Of a stretch of DNA of 64,000 nucleotides, positions 55,206 through 64,000 are shown one piece after another. Position 1 is the stretch's first letter. Each line of letters opens with the position of its first letter. The DNA comes from Aeromonas schubertii (GTDB lineage: Bacteria > Pseudomonadota > Gammaproteobacteria > Enterobacterales > Aeromonadaceae). The notes below the pieces were generated by a model. The model made no database searches. It was not told the origin of the DNA and saw only the letters and a list, made by a program, of their open reading frames with translations. The translations under genes were made by a program, and so were the position numbers. The stretch spans positions 140,157-204,156 of the forward strand of contig NZ_CDDB01000010.1 of assembly GCF_000820105.1 (NCBI RefSeq), written 5' to 3'.

Positions 55206-56126
55206 ATGAAGCAACTCGTCGTCCTCGGCAGCGTCAATGCCGATCATGTCCTGCGCGTCCCTCACTTTCCCCGTCCCGGCGAGACCCTGCGCGGCCACAG
55301 TTACCAGGTGCTGCCCGGCGGCAAGGGAGCCAATCAGGCGGTGGCTGCGGCGCGCCTGGGCGCCGACATCGGTTTTATCGCCCGCATCGGCGATGATGCC
55401 ATCGGCCACCAGATGCGCGATGGCTTCGCCGCCGACGGCGTCGAGGTGAGCGCGGTCGAGTGTGACCCACTCCTGCCAACCGGCATCGCCATCATCTATG
55501 TGAGCAATGAGGGGGAGAACAGCATAGGCCTCTCGGCCGAGGCCAACGGCGCCTTGACGCCCGAGGTGGTCGAGCGCCACGCCGACGCGATTCAGGGGGC
55601 CGACACCCTGCTGCTGCAGCTCGAGGTTCCCCTCGAGAGCGTGCTGCGCGCCGCCACGCTCGCCCATGCGGCCGGCACCCGGGTGGTGCTCAACCCCGCC
55701 CCGGCCCAGCCGCTGCCCCAGGCGCTGCTCGCCCTGGTCGATCTCATCACCCCGAACCAGACCGAGGCCGAACTCCTGACCGGCGTGGCGGTCAGCGACG
55801 AGGCGAGCGCCCGCGCGGCGGCCCTGCGCTTCCACGCCATGGGGATCGGCAGCGTGATGATCACCCTGGGCGCCCAGGGGGTCTACTGGAGCGAGCAGGG
55901 GAAGGCGGCCCTCATCCCCGGTTTTCGCGTCACCGCCACCGACACCACGGCGGCCGGCGACACCTTTAACGGGGCCCTGCTGGCCGAGCTGCTGCGCGGC
56001 GCCACCATGGCGGAAGCCATTCGCTTTGCCCACGCAGCGGCAGCCATCTCGGTCACTCGCCTGGGCGCCCAGAGCTCGATCCCGACCCTGGCCGAGGTGC
56101 GCGATTTCCTCAAGGAGCATGGCTGA
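55206..56126 (+). CDS. rbsK: Ribokinase
   Basis: 306 residues of the PfkB family. VVLGSVNADHVLRVPHFPRPGET and LPGGKGANQAVAAARLGA form the substrate site, TPNQTEAELLTG and DTTAAGDTFNGALLA the anion hole and catalytic Asp. It phosphorylates ribose at O5. The start is 94 bp after rbsB beyond the hairpin. Its stop overlaps the rbsR start by one base. Confidence 0.97.
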   Translation: MKQLVVLGSVNADHVLRVPHFPRPGETLRGHSYQVLPGGKGANQAVAAARLGADIGFIARIGDDAIGHQMRDGFAADGVEVSAVECDPLLPTGIAIIYVSNEGENSIGLSAEANGALTPEVVERHADAIQGADTLLLQLEVPLESVLRAATLAHAAGTRVVLNPAPAQPLPQALLALVDLITPNQTEAELLTGVAVSDEASARAAALRFHAMGIGSVMITLGAQGVYWSEQGKAALIPGFRVTATDTTAAGDTFNGALLAELLRGATMAEAIRFAHAAAAISVTRLGAQSSIPTLAEVRDFLKEHG

Positions 56127-57133
56127 TGGTCAACATTCGGGACGTGGCGGTGCGGGCCGGGGTCTCGACCACCACAGTCTCTCACGTCATCAACGAGACC
56201 CGCTTCGTGGCCGAAGAGACCCGGGAGCGGGTGTTCGCCGCCATGCTTGAGCTCAACTACGCGCCGAGTCTGGTGGCGCGCAGCCTCAAGGTCAAAGAGA
56301 CCCACAGTATCGGCATGCTGGTGACCACCTCGAGCAACCCCTTCTTCGCCGAGGTGGTGCGCGGGGTGGAGCGCTACTGCTTCGAGCAGGGCTACAACCT
56401 GATGCTCGGCAACACCGAGGGCGAGGCGGCGACCGCCCTCTCCTACCTCAAGATGATGCTGAGAAAGCGGGTCGACGGCCTGCTCATCATGTGCAGCGAG
56501 GGGCAACAGGAGGTGCTGGGTCAGCTCGACTGGCTCAAGGGGCTGCCGGTGGTACAGATGGACTGGGGTACGGGGGGGGATGGCTGCGATCTCATCGCCG
56601 ACAACTCCCGCCACGGGGGCATGCTGGCGACCCGCCACCTGATTGCCCTGGGTCATCGCAAGATTGGCTGCATCACGGGGCCGCGCTCGCGGGCACCGGG
56701 GGCCGACCGGCTGGCCGGCTTTATCGACGCCCTGCAGGAGGCGGGGCTCCCCCTGCACAGCGAGTGGATCGTCGAAGGGGCGTTCGACTGCGCCAGCGGC
56801 CATCGCGCCATGCAGAGTCTTCTAGCGCTGCCCGAGCGGCCCACCGCCCTGTTTGTCTGCAACGACATGATGGCGATGGGGGCCGTTAGCGCCGCCACCG
56901 AGGCGGGGCTGCGCATCCCGGAAGATCTCTCCATCATCGGCTACGACAACGTGGAGCTGGCCGAGTACCTCTCGCCGCCGCTCACCACAGTCAACCAGCC
57001 CAAGGAGGAGCTCGGCCGCCTCGCGGTGACCACCTTGCTGGCACGCATCAATGGCAGCCAGGACGCCTCGCGCCTGATCACGCTGGAGCCCAATCTGGTG
57101 ATCCGCCGCTCCTGCGCCTCCCCCCGCCCCTAA
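56126..57133 (+). CDS. rbsR: Ribose operon repressor RbsR (LacI family)
   Basis: 335 residues. The LacI helix-turn-helix NIRDVAVRAGVSTTTVSHVI with hinge helix SLVARSLK, then a periplasmic-binding-protein-like effector domain (SNPFFAEVVRGVE, FVCNDMMAMGA, SIIGYDNVELAEY). As last gene of rbsDACBKR it should bind the palindrome at 51247-51262 and release it with ribose. The stop codon overlaps that of the converging GGDEF gene, with no terminator between. Confidence 0.95.
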   Translation: MVNIRDVAVRAGVSTTTVSHVINETRFVAEETRERVFAAMLELNYAPSLVARSLKVKETHSIGMLVTTSSNPFFAEVVRGVERYCFEQGYNLMLGNTEGEAATALSYLKMMLRKRVDGLLIMCSEGQQEVLGQLDWLKGLPVVQMDWGTGGDGCDLIADNSRHGGMLATRHLIALGHRKIGCITGPRSRAPGADRLAGFIDALQEAGLPLHSEWIVEGAFDCASGHRAMQSLLALPERPTALFVCNDMMAMGAVSAATEAGLRIPEDLSIIGYDNVELAEYLSPPLTTVNQPKEELGRLAVTTLLARINGSQDASRLITLEPNLVIRRSCASPRP

Positions 57134-58770
57134 GCCGGGCAATCCAGTGGGGTCAGACCGAGTTCCCGCGACAGGGTGAGCAGGCTCTCCCCCAGCTGCC
57201 CCTGATGGGAGAGGGATAGCCAGAAACGAATGGGCCATCCCTCTGCCAACTGACGGGCAGTGGCGCTGCCTATCTCCTCGACAGCCAACGCAACGCCGCT
57301 GGCAATCACCCTCTCTTTGAGCTGCTCATCCCACTCTCCCACCACAGGGAGAGAGAGGATCACACGGCTGACCATCTCCTGCCGCAGCGCCAGGCCATCG
57401 AGCAGATGAATCAGTTGCGTCACGCCGTGCAAGCGGATCACCAGGGGGAGACCCCGCTCCTGCCAAAGCATGGCCGCGTGGGGCAGCACCACCTGCTCCA
57501 GCATCCCCACCTCGTCGAGCCATTCGGGCTCGCAATGCTCCCCTTGCGGCAGCCAGCGCAGATAGAGCAGCAGGGCGCTCACCTCTCCTGCGCTCTGTAG
57601 CGGCTCGAAGCTGTGCTCCAGGGGACTCATGCCCCCCTGATGAAGCCACTGCAACAGGGTCTGACTGCGCTGCTGACGCAGCAGCAGACGCTCTGCGAGA
57701 CGCCGCTCGAAGAAGACCAGATCACCCAGGTCCCCCCGCTTGGCCTGATCCAGCGCCTGGATGGCATGATCGATGAGATTGCTCACTTCATCCGATCCAC
57801 CGGCGAGGGCAACGCCCAACCGACAGCGGGGGATGAGGCGCTGCTCCCGGGTGATAAAGGGCTCGCCGATCACCCCCGGGATCTCTTTGACCCGTTCGCT
57901 CAACCCGGCACTCTCGGCCGGGGGCATCACCAGGGCAAATTCGTCCCCTCCAAGGCGGTAGGCCGTGCCATGGGGCCAGTCGCCGAGCCGCTGGGCGATC
58001 ACCTGCAGCAATCTGTCTCCCACCTGATACCCGAGCTGATCATTAACCTGCTTGAAGCGCTTGAGATCGAGGATAACCAGGGCCCCTACCCGCTCGTGAC
58101 ACAATCCGGATCCGAGGGCCTGGTAGAAGGCTCGTCGGTTGCCCAACCGAGTCAGGGGATCGAGTAAAGAGAGGCGCCGATTCTGATCGTTGGCCCGGCA
58201 CAGGGCCAGCACCAGCACCATGCCGGCCAACAGCAGCAGCAATTGGCTGATCTGAAGCCAGCGCAGGTCCCGGCGGATATGTTGGACCGAACTCTGGCGC
58301 TGTTCACCGGTCAGTGCCTCCTGCTCGAGGACCTCAATACGACGAATGTCATTAGTGACTCGCTCGACCAGCTCGTCCATCATAGGGCCGGGACCAAGCT
58401 CACCTCCGTCGATCCGGGGGGCCAACCGCTTGAGGTTATCAAACAGGGAGTGGGTCGCCTCCACCATTCCGCCCTGCCTGCGCAGTTCCGCAGACTCCTC
58501 GCTAACCAGGAAGATATCGACCCGATTCCAGAGGAGATCGAAGAGCAGGGTGAGATCGTCCCTGGAGAGAGCACCCGCCCGATAGAGTCGCAATCCATCG
58601 CTGAAACGTTGTGACTCCAACACCAGCTGGCCCATGTGCCAGTAGTTGGTGCGATAGAGGTAATCGACGCTCTTCTCCTGTTTCCCCTGCAGATAAAGAG
58701 CCAATACCGACACACCGATAAAGAGCAGTGCCGTGAGCAACATCATGGCGTTGTACAGCAGGCGCCTCAT
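57130..58770 (-). CDS. Membrane diguanylate cyclase with degenerate EAL domain
   Basis: 546 residues. Membrane helices at ~8-28 and ~173-191 frame a ~145-residue helical periplasmic sensor. The GGDEF domain (about 200-360) keeps the catalytic motif RLGGDEF (274-278) and LVILDLKRFKQVND, so cyclase activity is expected; the inhibitory RxxD site is missing at its usual place. The C-terminal ~180 residues align with EAL proteins (HSFEPLQSAGEV, then LLYLRW where active ones read EALLRW), so phosphodiesterase activity is unlikely. Its start overlaps the stop of the SUOX-fold gene (ATGA), implying a signalling pair. Confidence 0.88.
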   Translation of the reverse strand: MRRLLYNAMMLLTALLFIGVSVLALYLQGKQEKSVDYLYRTNYWHMGQLVLESQRFSDGLRLYRAGALSRDDLTLLFDLLWNRVDIFLVSEESAELRRQGGMVEATHSLFDNLKRLAPRIDGGELGPGPMMDELVERVTNDIRRIEVLEQEALTGEQRQSSVQHIRRDLRWLQISQLLLLLAGMVLVLALCRANDQNRRLSLLDPLTRLGNRRAFYQALGSGLCHERVGALVILDLKRFKQVNDQLGYQVGDRLLQVIAQRLGDWPHGTAYRLGGDEFALVMPPAESAGLSERVKEIPGVIGEPFITREQRLIPRCRLGVALAGGSDEVSNLIDHAIQALDQAKRGDLGDLVFFERRLAERLLLRQQRSQTLLQWLHQGGMSPLEHSFEPLQSAGEVSALLLYLRWLPQGEHCEPEWLDEVGMLEQVVLPHAAMLWQERGLPLVIRLHGVTQLIHLLDGLALRQEMVSRVILSLPVVGEWDEQLKERVIASGVALAVEEIGSATARQLAEGWPIRFWLSLSHQGQLGESLLTLSRELGLTPLDCPA

Positions 58771-59228
58771 CGAATTATCTCAATGGTCACCAACTGCCAT
58801 ACCATGGCAGCCTCATTTTCCGGTGTTTTGAGATCCGGGCGATCGCTGAAAGGCAGCAGAAGCCACAGGGGGCCCTTGTTGCGACGGGTGAGAGGCTTGC
58901 CATTTTCGCTCATGGCCAGGATGGCGGGGTAGCTGGAGAAGGGTCTCAGATCCAGCTCATAACGGTAGTGATTGAGGGCCGTCATGGCGATGCGTTTGGC
59001 GCCCGTCCCCTGCAGCACTTGCTCAAGGGCGGGGCCTTCATAGCTATTGCTGCCCTGGGTCCAGGCGGTAATGGTACGAAAATGGTGTTGGGGCAACGAC
59101 GTTAACTGGGCTCGGGTGAAGGTACGAATAGGCTCACCATTGCCATTTTTCAGGGTCAGCAGCACCTCCTCCGCCTGAGCCCCGAACACCAGAAGCAACC
59201 CGAGCCACCATCCGCGCATTAGACGCAT
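58767..59228 (-). CDS. Periplasmic SUOX-like (molybdopterin-oxidoreductase fold) protein without cofactor Cys
   Basis: 153 residues. Signal peptide cut after GAQA (about residue 19). The rest follows the oxidoreductase molybdopterin-binding fold: FTRAQLTSLPQHHFRT, SNSYEGPALEQVLQGTGA, HYRYELDL, KGPLWLLLPF. The protein contains no cysteine at all, so it cannot hold molybdenum as sulfite-oxidase-type enzymes do. It is probably a ligand-binding or regulatory partner of the diguanylate cyclase encoded next and translationally coupled to it. GGAGG lies 6 nt ahead of the ATG. Confidence 0.75.
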   Translation of the reverse strand: MRLMRGWWLGLLLVFGAQAEEVLLTLKNGNGEPIRTFTRAQLTSLPQHHFRTITAWTQGSNSYEGPALEQVLQGTGAKRIAMTALNHYRYELDLRPFSSYPAILAMSENGKPLTRRNKGPLWLLLPFSDRPDLKTPENEAAMVWQLVTIEIIR

Positions 59229-59305
59229 AGCGCACCTCCCACTTCACACCATGTCGGGATGAGTGTGGCGGGATTTCACTCCGATGGCCAGGAGAGTGCT
59301 GCGGA

Positions 59306-60073
59306 TCAGCGATGCGCCATCCAGTCGTATTCAGGCTTGAGAGGCTCGGATTGCACGCCGTGGGCCACCAGCAAGCCGTCCACGAAGGCGGGCACCAGAT
59401 GGGTGGCCAACCCATAGTGCTTCTCGTCAAACTGGCTGTCGACCTCACTGGGCTCCAGATTGAGCTCCACCGAATGGGCTCCGCTCAGGCTCGCCTCATG
59501 GACGAAACCGGCGGCCGGGTAGACGGCCCCCGAGGTCCCGATAGAGATGAAGAGATCGCAGCGCGCCAGTGCCGAATAGATGCGATCAAGCCCTATCGGC
59601 ATCTCGCCGAACCAGACCACATGAGGGCGCAGGGGGTGGGGAAACTGACAGCAGGAGCAGAGATCGCTCTCGGTGATCGGCCCCTTCCACTCGATAGTCT
59701 GTCCCGACTGGGGACAGCGCGCCTTGAGCAGCTCGCCGTGCATATGGACAAGGTTCTTGCTGCCGGCGCTCTCATGCAGGTTGTCGATATTTTGGGTCAC
59801 CAGGGTCACAGTGCCCGGAAAGAGGCGCTCGAGGCGAGCCAGGGCGTAGTGGGCGGGATTGGGATGAATACAGGGCTGCTGCAGCTGGGCCCGCCGTGCA
59901 TTGTAAAAGCGCTGCACCAGAGCCGGATCCCGGGCATAGCCCTCGGGGGTGGCCACATCCTCGACACTGTGATCCTCCCAGAGTCCATCGCTGGCGCGGA
60001 AGGTCTTGATCCCCGACTCGGCCGAGATGCCTGCCCCGGTCAGGATAACGATATGCTGGTAGTGTCGTTCCAT
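59306..60073 (-). CDS. cobB: NAD-dependent protein deacylase (sirtuin, CobB)
   Basis: 255 residues. NAD site [23 protein letters not shown], and catalytic His in HMHGELL; zinc Cys pairs include CPQSG and [14 protein letters not shown] carries the Tyr-x2-Arg pair that marks class III (Sirt5-like) desuccinylases as in E. coli CobB. The C-terminal [17 protein letters not shown] is as in CobB. AGGAGTAAG before the ATG. It removes acetyl and succinyl groups from proteins. A GNAT acetyltransferase gene precedes it by 47 bp, a suggestive neighbour. Confidence 0.95.
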   Translation of the reverse strand: MERHYQHIVILTGAGISAESGIKTFRASDGLWEDHSVEDVATPEGYARDPALVQRFYNARRAQLQQPCIHPNPAHYALARLERLFPGTVTLVTQNIDNLHESAGSKNLVHMHGELLKARCPQSGQTIEWKGPITESDLCSCCQFPHPLRPHVVWFGEMPIGLDRIYSALARCDLFISIGTSGAVYPAAGFVHEASLSGAHSVELNLEPSEVDSQFDEKHYGLATHLVPAFVDGLLVAHGVQSEPLKPEYDWMAHR

Positions 60074-60120
60074 AGCCTTACTCCTTTTTCCTTGACCCTA
60101 GCACGCGCCTTCCCCTGCGA

Positions 60121-60714
60121 CTATTCGCCCTTGGTCTGATGGGCAAGCCAGGGATCGAGAGCGGTCAGATCAAGGCGCACAAACACCATGGCCCGCCCCG
60201 TCACCAGCGACACCGGCAATCCGAGCCGCTGCACCAGAGCCAACATGGGGCGATTCTCGGCCAGGATCTCGGCCATCCACTCCCGAACCCCCTCCCCCCT
60301 GGCGAGCAGGGCGAGGGCCAGCAAGATATGGCGGGCCGCACCGCGACGCTGGAAGTGATCGGCGACCACACAGGAGAACTCGGCCCGCAGAGGATGGCGC
60401 CGGCGCCGGATCGACTGGGCCTGCGCCACCGGGTAGCCCTTGTCGTCACACAGCAGCAATGACAGCTGGGTGTCACGCGGATAATCGGTAAACCAGGCCA
60501 CCTGCTCCTGGCTCGGCGGCTGCTTGGCACGCATGAATCTCAGGTAGACACTGCGTTCGCTCAGGTCGTGAAAGGCCTGAACCAGACGCCCCTTGTCACC
60601 GGGCACCACCTCTCGCAGCAGCACCCGATCGCCGCCCAGAGTCAACGACAGCGGCATCTCTTTACGTGTATGAGGCCAGGGCCCCTGATCCAACAGCTGA
60701 TGCAGGAGCGGCAT
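60121..60714 (-). CDS. GNAT-family N-acetyltransferase
   Basis: 197 residues. The N-terminal LREVVPGDKGRLVQAFHDLSERSVYLRFM is like the GNAT domain at the end of protein acetyltransferase Pat/PatZ. The acetyl-CoA loop is recognisable but altered, HFQRRGAARHIL, in VVADHFQRRGAA. No NDP-forming synthetase domain is fused. The ATG at 60714 has AAGGGG 5 nt away; a GTG at 60747 directly after the upstream stop is an alternative. Neighbouring CobB suggests, but does not show, a protein-acetylation link. Confidence 0.82.
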   Translation of the reverse strand: MPLLHQLLDQGPWPHTRKEMPLSLTLGGDRVLLREVVPGDKGRLVQAFHDLSERSVYLRFMRAKQPPSQEQVAWFTDYPRDTQLSLLLCDDKGYPVAQAQSIRRRRHPLRAEFSCVVADHFQRRGAARHILLALALLARGEGVREWMAEILAENRPMLALVQRLGLPVSLVTGRAMVFVRLDLTALDPWLAHQTKGE

Positions 60715-60747
60715 GTCGGCCCCCTTGCAGCGATAATCAATGCCCAC

Positions 60748-61971
60748 CTACCAGCGCCCCTCAAAGCCACGCGCCAGCCAGACCTCGTCGTCGAGCAAGC
60801 CGTAGGGATCATCCAGATAGAGCCGGCACCCCTTGTCCCGGGCCCGCTCCAGAAAGTGCTCGATAAGCCCCCCCTGCTCGAGCAAGGGCAACAAGCGTGA
60901 GCCAATCAGTATGGCCTCCAGGGGCAGGCGCTCGAGCAGCTCGAAGGAGAGGGTCTCCCGACTATCGACGAAGAGGGCCAGCGAGGCCCCCGCCAGGCGA
61001 GCCTGCAAGGCGAGGGAGAAGCGATCTGGATGGGAGAGCAGCTCATCCCGGGAGCGAATGACCAGCGTCCATCGCCCCTCGCCCTCGGCCTGCTGACGCA
61101 GGGCCGACCACTCCTTGTCGAGAGACGCGAGCAGCAGCCAGCGACTCAGGGGGGCCGGCACAGGGGCATCCGGCCGCCCCAGGACGCCTGCAATCTCCCC
61201 TGCCCAGCTTCTCACCCGGCGCGACTGGGGAGGACGAAGATGGGGGGCAGGTGCCCCCTCGTAACCGCGCAGCAGCAGGGGGAGCAGGCGATGGGTGTCG
61301 AGGGGCTTGGTAAAGGCTCCCACCACCTTGACACCGCGCAGGGAGAGCAGTTGTGCGGCCCCGTCGACCAGGGACTGATCGTGCCCCGACAGCAGGATCA
61401 CCGGCGCCGTCACCTTTACCTCGCGCCCCAATACCCGAATGGCATCATCGTGTGCCAGCGCCAGATCGCTGACGACCCAATCCACCGGCCCGGTCTCCAG
61501 TGCGCGGCGCAGCTCGCTCTCGTCGCGAACCAGGGTCACTTGGGCGCCCATCTCCCGGATCTGCCCGGCCATCTGCGCTCCCTGAAAGGGGTGATCCTCG
61601 AGCAGCAACACCTGTTGGCGACCCAGCCACTCATGCCAGGCCTGCAGTGCCCGCTCGAGTCGGGGGCGCCAGAGCGTATCGAGACTCAGGATCCCCTCCC
61701 CCTCATGCAGGGCATCCCAGTAGACCTTGCCACTGTGGTGGGCGGGACTAAAGAGCAGGAACTGACTCTTGCCAAACCAGCTTCCCCACTGCCAGTCGCT
61801 GGAGGGCTCGGCCCGCAACAGGGCAATCTCGGCTGGCAGCTGGCTCTCGAGGGCGAGGCAATAGCTGCGATCGTCAAGGGCATAGAGGGTTACGGGACGA
61901 AACTCATCCTGCTCACCGCTTGCACCTCCCAGCAGCGCTGTCAGCTCTTCATCTGTGATGATGTTGATCAT
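60748..61971 (-). CDS. Response regulator with degenerate EAL-like output
   Basis: 407 residues. An N-terminal ~115-residue domain of unknown type precedes a receiver domain at ~119-235 (Glu125-Asp126, phospho-acceptor Asp169 in WVVSDLAL, Lys222 in FTKPL). The C-terminal ~170 residues (LEAILIGSRLLPLLEQ, then RARDKGCRLYLDDPYG and ARGFEGRW) faintly follow the end of EAL domains, without an EAL motif or metal ligands. Receiver in the middle and no DNA-binding domain make it atypical. It overlaps the upstream hybrid-kinase gene by 23 bp, so the two are surely partners. Confidence 0.75.
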   Translation of the reverse strand: MINIITDEELTALLGGASGEQDEFRPVTLYALDDRSYCLALESQLPAEIALLRAEPSSDWQWGSWFGKSQFLLFSPAHHSGKVYWDALHEGEGILSLDTLWRPRLERALQAWHEWLGRQQVLLLEDHPFQGAQMAGQIREMGAQVTLVRDESELRRALETGPVDWVVSDLALAHDDAIRVLGREVKVTAPVILLSGHDQSLVDGAAQLLSLRGVKVVGAFTKPLDTHRLLPLLLRGYEGAPAPHLRPPQSRRVRSWAGEIAGVLGRPDAPVPAPLSRWLLLASLDKEWSALRQQAEGEGRWTLVIRSRDELLSHPDRFSLALQARLAGASLALFVDSRETLSFELLERLPLEAILIGSRLLPLLEQGGLIEHFLERARDKGCRLYLDDPYGLLDDEVWLARGFEGRW

Positions 61972-64000
61972 TGTCGTCACCTCTGCGCAAGCGGCATACC
62001 ACGCTCTCCAGCGCCGCACCGAGGGCGGCCTCTCCATCCCATTGCGGATGCTGCTGCCAATAGTCAGCCAGTCTGACCAGCTCGGCGGCGCCTACCATTT
62101 TTGCCGAACCCTTGATGCGGTGCAATTGGGAGGCCCACCCTTTGCTATCCCCCTCACGCCACTGGCGTTGCAGCAGCGCAAGATCCTGTCGGCTGGTGGT
62201 CTCATAGAGGGTTATCAACTCATCATTGAGCAGTCCACTCGGTGTCTCATCGACAACGGTGGGCAGGCACCCTTGCATCAGATTCGCCAACTCCTGGCGA
62301 CGCACCGGCTTGTCAAGATGGCCATCGCAGCCACAGGCCGTGAGTCGCTCGGCCGCCTGGACACTGAGATCGGCGGTGATCACATAGACGGGGATCCCAT
62401 CCCAGCGGGCATCGCCCTTGATTCGTCTGCACAGCTCGGCGCCGTCGACCAGCGGCATCTGCAGATCGGTCAACACCAGATCGACCCTCTCCCCACGCTC
62501 CAGATGCTGCAGCGCCTCGGCGCCATCGGCCGCCTCCACCACCCGGGCCCCCAACTGCCCCAGCTGCATAGCCAACACCTGGCGGTTGAGGGGGTGATCC
62601 TCCACCAGCAGCACCTTGAGTCCGGTTCCCGTCGCAGGGGGCGCATGGCTCTCACCCTGGCTCGCCGTGGTCAGGGCCGTCAGGATGGCGCCGGGCAGCA
62701 GACGCTGACCACGCCAGCGCCAGCACGGGAGCCCAAACTCATCATGCTCCAAACCAAGGGGTTCCCCTTGCCGGGCGATCCCGAGCCGGCCCAGCCAGGG
62801 ATCCCAGCGAGCCGCCTCGTCGGACGGCATCAACAGCGTGACGCCCTCTACCACACGCTTGCGGGGGAGTTGCAGGGGCGATGGTTGCAGCGGCAGGCGA
62901 CACCAGAAGCGGCTCCCGGGCTGGCGTGCCGTGACACCGATCCCCCCCCCCATCTGGCTCACCAGCTGGCGACAGATGGCCAGCCCAAGGCCGGTTCCCA
63001 GCCCCTGGCGTCTGGCCTCCTCACCCTGCTCAAATGGCTGGAAGAGGCGTGCACCGAGCTCCTCTTCGATACCCGGGCCCTCGTCCTCCACCGCCAGATG
63101 CAGCAGGCCATCGCCCACCCCCAGGGTGAGGCTCACCCGGCCGCTTGGGGTGAACTTGATGGCATTGGAGAGCAGGTTATGGACTATCTGGGCGAAACGA
63201 TGGGGATCGAGCCACAGGGTTACCGGCAAGTCAGGCTCAACCCGCAGGCTCAGGGCCAGCCCCTTGTCCCTTGCCTTGGGCCAGTGGATGGCCGCCACTT
63301 GCTCGCACAGCAGGGCCAGATCGACTCGCTGTGGAGTCAGGGCCAGCTGGGTGCTCTCGTTACGGGAGAAGTCGAGAATATCGTTGAGCAGACCCAGCAG
63401 CTCGTCACTGGCCTGTCGAACCCCCTCCAGTGCCCTGCCCTGCTCTGCCGAGAGCGGCGTACCGGAGAGCCACTCCAGCAGACCGATGATGGCGTTCATG
63501 GGGGTGCGGATCTCGTGGCTTATCGAGGCCAGGAAGCGCCCCTTGGCCTCGACTGCGGCCTCGGCACGCTCCCGGGCCTCCGACAGCCCCTTCTCCACCT
63601 CGCGCCGACGCACGACCTCGAGGGCCATTCGGCGTCTGGAGCGCCAGATCAGCAGCGAAATACTCCCACCAGTCAGGAGCAGCAACAGGGAAGAGCCAAT
63701 CCAGAGTCCATAACTCACCCCTTCGACCTGGGTCACCGAGAGCCGCAGCCAGCGCTGACGCAGCTCATCTTGCTGCGTCGGGGTGATCCGCATGATCCCC
63801 TGATCGAGAAAGGTGGCCAGATGGGGTGACGCCGCAGCGACGGCAAACCCGAGGCCCCAGCGCTCGGTCGCCAGATCGTTGATCCTGAGATCGTGCAATC
63901 GATTGAGCTGCAAGGGGTATTGCAACTGATAGAGATCGGCCAGCATGGCATCGCCCTCGTTGAGCCTCAGTCGCCGTGCCCCCTCATCGAGGGTGGCGAC
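61949..64000 (-). CDS. BvgS-like hybrid sensor kinase (C-terminal part, runs off right edge)
   Basis: At least 683 residues; the frame is open to the window edge and the real start lies beyond it. The visible N-terminal part is the end of a periplasmic Venus-flytrap (SBP_bac_3) domain (EGDAMLADLYQLQ, RWGLGFAVAAASP), then a membrane helix, HisKA with SHEIRTPMNAIIG, HATPase with NLLSNAIKFT, DEGPGI and GTGLGLAI, a receiver (LLVEDHPLNRQ, LVLTDLQMPLVDG) and an intact Hpt domain (LHRIKGSAKMVGA). This order is that of BvgS/EvgS. Overlaps the regulator gene downstream. Confidence 0.9.
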   Translation of the reverse strand, partial: VATLDEGARRLRLNEGDAMLADLYQLQYPLQLNRLHDLRINDLATERWGLGFAVAAASPHLATFLDQGIMRITPTQQDELRQRWLRLSVTQVEGVSYGLWIGSSLLLLLTGGSISLLIWRSRRRMALEVVRRREVEKGLSEARERAEAAVEAKGRFLASISHEIRTPMNAIIGLLEWLSGTPLSAEQGRALEGVRQASDELLGLLNDILDFSRNESTQLALTPQRVDLALLCEQVAAIHWPKARDKGLALSLRVEPDLPVTLWLDPHRFAQIVHNLLSNAIKFTPSGRVSLTLGVGDGLLHLAVEDEGPGIEEELGARLFQPFEQGEEARRQGLGTGLGLAICRQLVSQMGGGIGVTARQPGSRFWCRLPLQPSPLQLPRKRVVEGVTLLMPSDEAARWDPWLGRLGIARQGEPLGLEHDEFGLPCWRWRGQRLLPGAILTALTTASQGESHAPPATGTGLKVLLVEDHPLNRQVLAMQLGQLGARVVEAADGAEALQHLERGERVDLVLTDLQMPLVDGAELCRRIKGDARWDGIPVYVITADLSVQAAERLTACGCDGHLDKPVRRQELANLMQGCLPTVVDETPSGLLNDELITLYETTSRQDLALLQRQWREGDSKGWASQLHRIKGSAKMVGAAELVRLADYWQQHPQWDGEAALGAALESVVCRLRRGDDNDQHHHR

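Overview
The window is a gene-dense, high-GC chromosomal segment of a gammaproteobacterium, most probably Aeromonadaceae (Aeromonas or a close relative). The grounds are E. coli/Vibrio-like core genes in familiar pairings (pyrD-zapC, ribE next to a MATE pump, yohJ-yohK-cdd, gyrA divergent from ubiG, mdlA-mdlB), combined with Pseudomonas/Vibrio-type genes (a 180-kDa NAD-glutamate dehydrogenase, a PA0069-type radical SAM protein, a MupP-like phosphatase after ubiG). The genus is inferred from gene content, not from a database search. I see no insertion sequence, prophage, integrase, CRISPR array or rRNA operon.

Layout. 1-14.7 kb: mostly minus-strand housekeeping genes (zapC fragment, pyrD, giant gdh, DUF2835, pepN, DUF429, DUF4442, the MdlA/MdlB ABC exporter) with ybcJ on plus. 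14.8-21.7 kb: a hybrid kinase with a degenerate Hpt domain, trxC, a DASS-type anion transporter, a DUF5718/FAH-like gene, a DUF440 DNA-mimic gene and mtgA. 21.8-27 kb: an OmpA-like protein plus a large Cys-paired repeat lipoprotein carrying an EF-hand loop, a second DUF440 gene, and a DUF1289/CWC protein overlapping a CvfB-like RNA-binding gene. 27-36.8 kb: small regulators and enzymes (UPF0149/TPR, MarR, DUF4250, azoR, EamA, purT, hxpB, CPXCG, YCII, ribE, yaeP, MATE pump, DUF3080).

36.9-39.5 kb: five tandem tRNA-Val(GAC) genes from one near-consensus promoter, then an SOS-controlled umuD-umuC operon and a terminated 3' region that may hold an sRNA. 39.5-51.1 kb: sbcB, a small envelope protein, a GH36 alpha-galactosidase, yohJ-yohK, cdd with a class II CRP promoter, a radical SAM gene under a clear LexA box and ending in a sliding-clamp motif, gyrA, ubiG and a mupP-like gene. 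51.2-57.1 kb: a complete rbsDACBKR ribose operon with a CRP site and a tandem operator. 57.1-64 kb: a minus-strand signalling block: a cofactor-less SUOX-fold periplasmic protein with a GGDEF/degenerate-EAL protein, the CobB sirtuin, a GNAT acetyltransferase, a REC/degenerate-EAL regulator and a BvgS-like hybrid kinase running off the right edge.

Most of the window is conserved core genome. The best leads are the SOS-regulated radical SAM protein, the SUOX-fold/diguanylate cyclase pair, the BvgS-like kinase with its odd regulator, the OmpA/repeat-lipoprotein pair, and the two DUF440 DNA-mimic paralogues within 5 kb.
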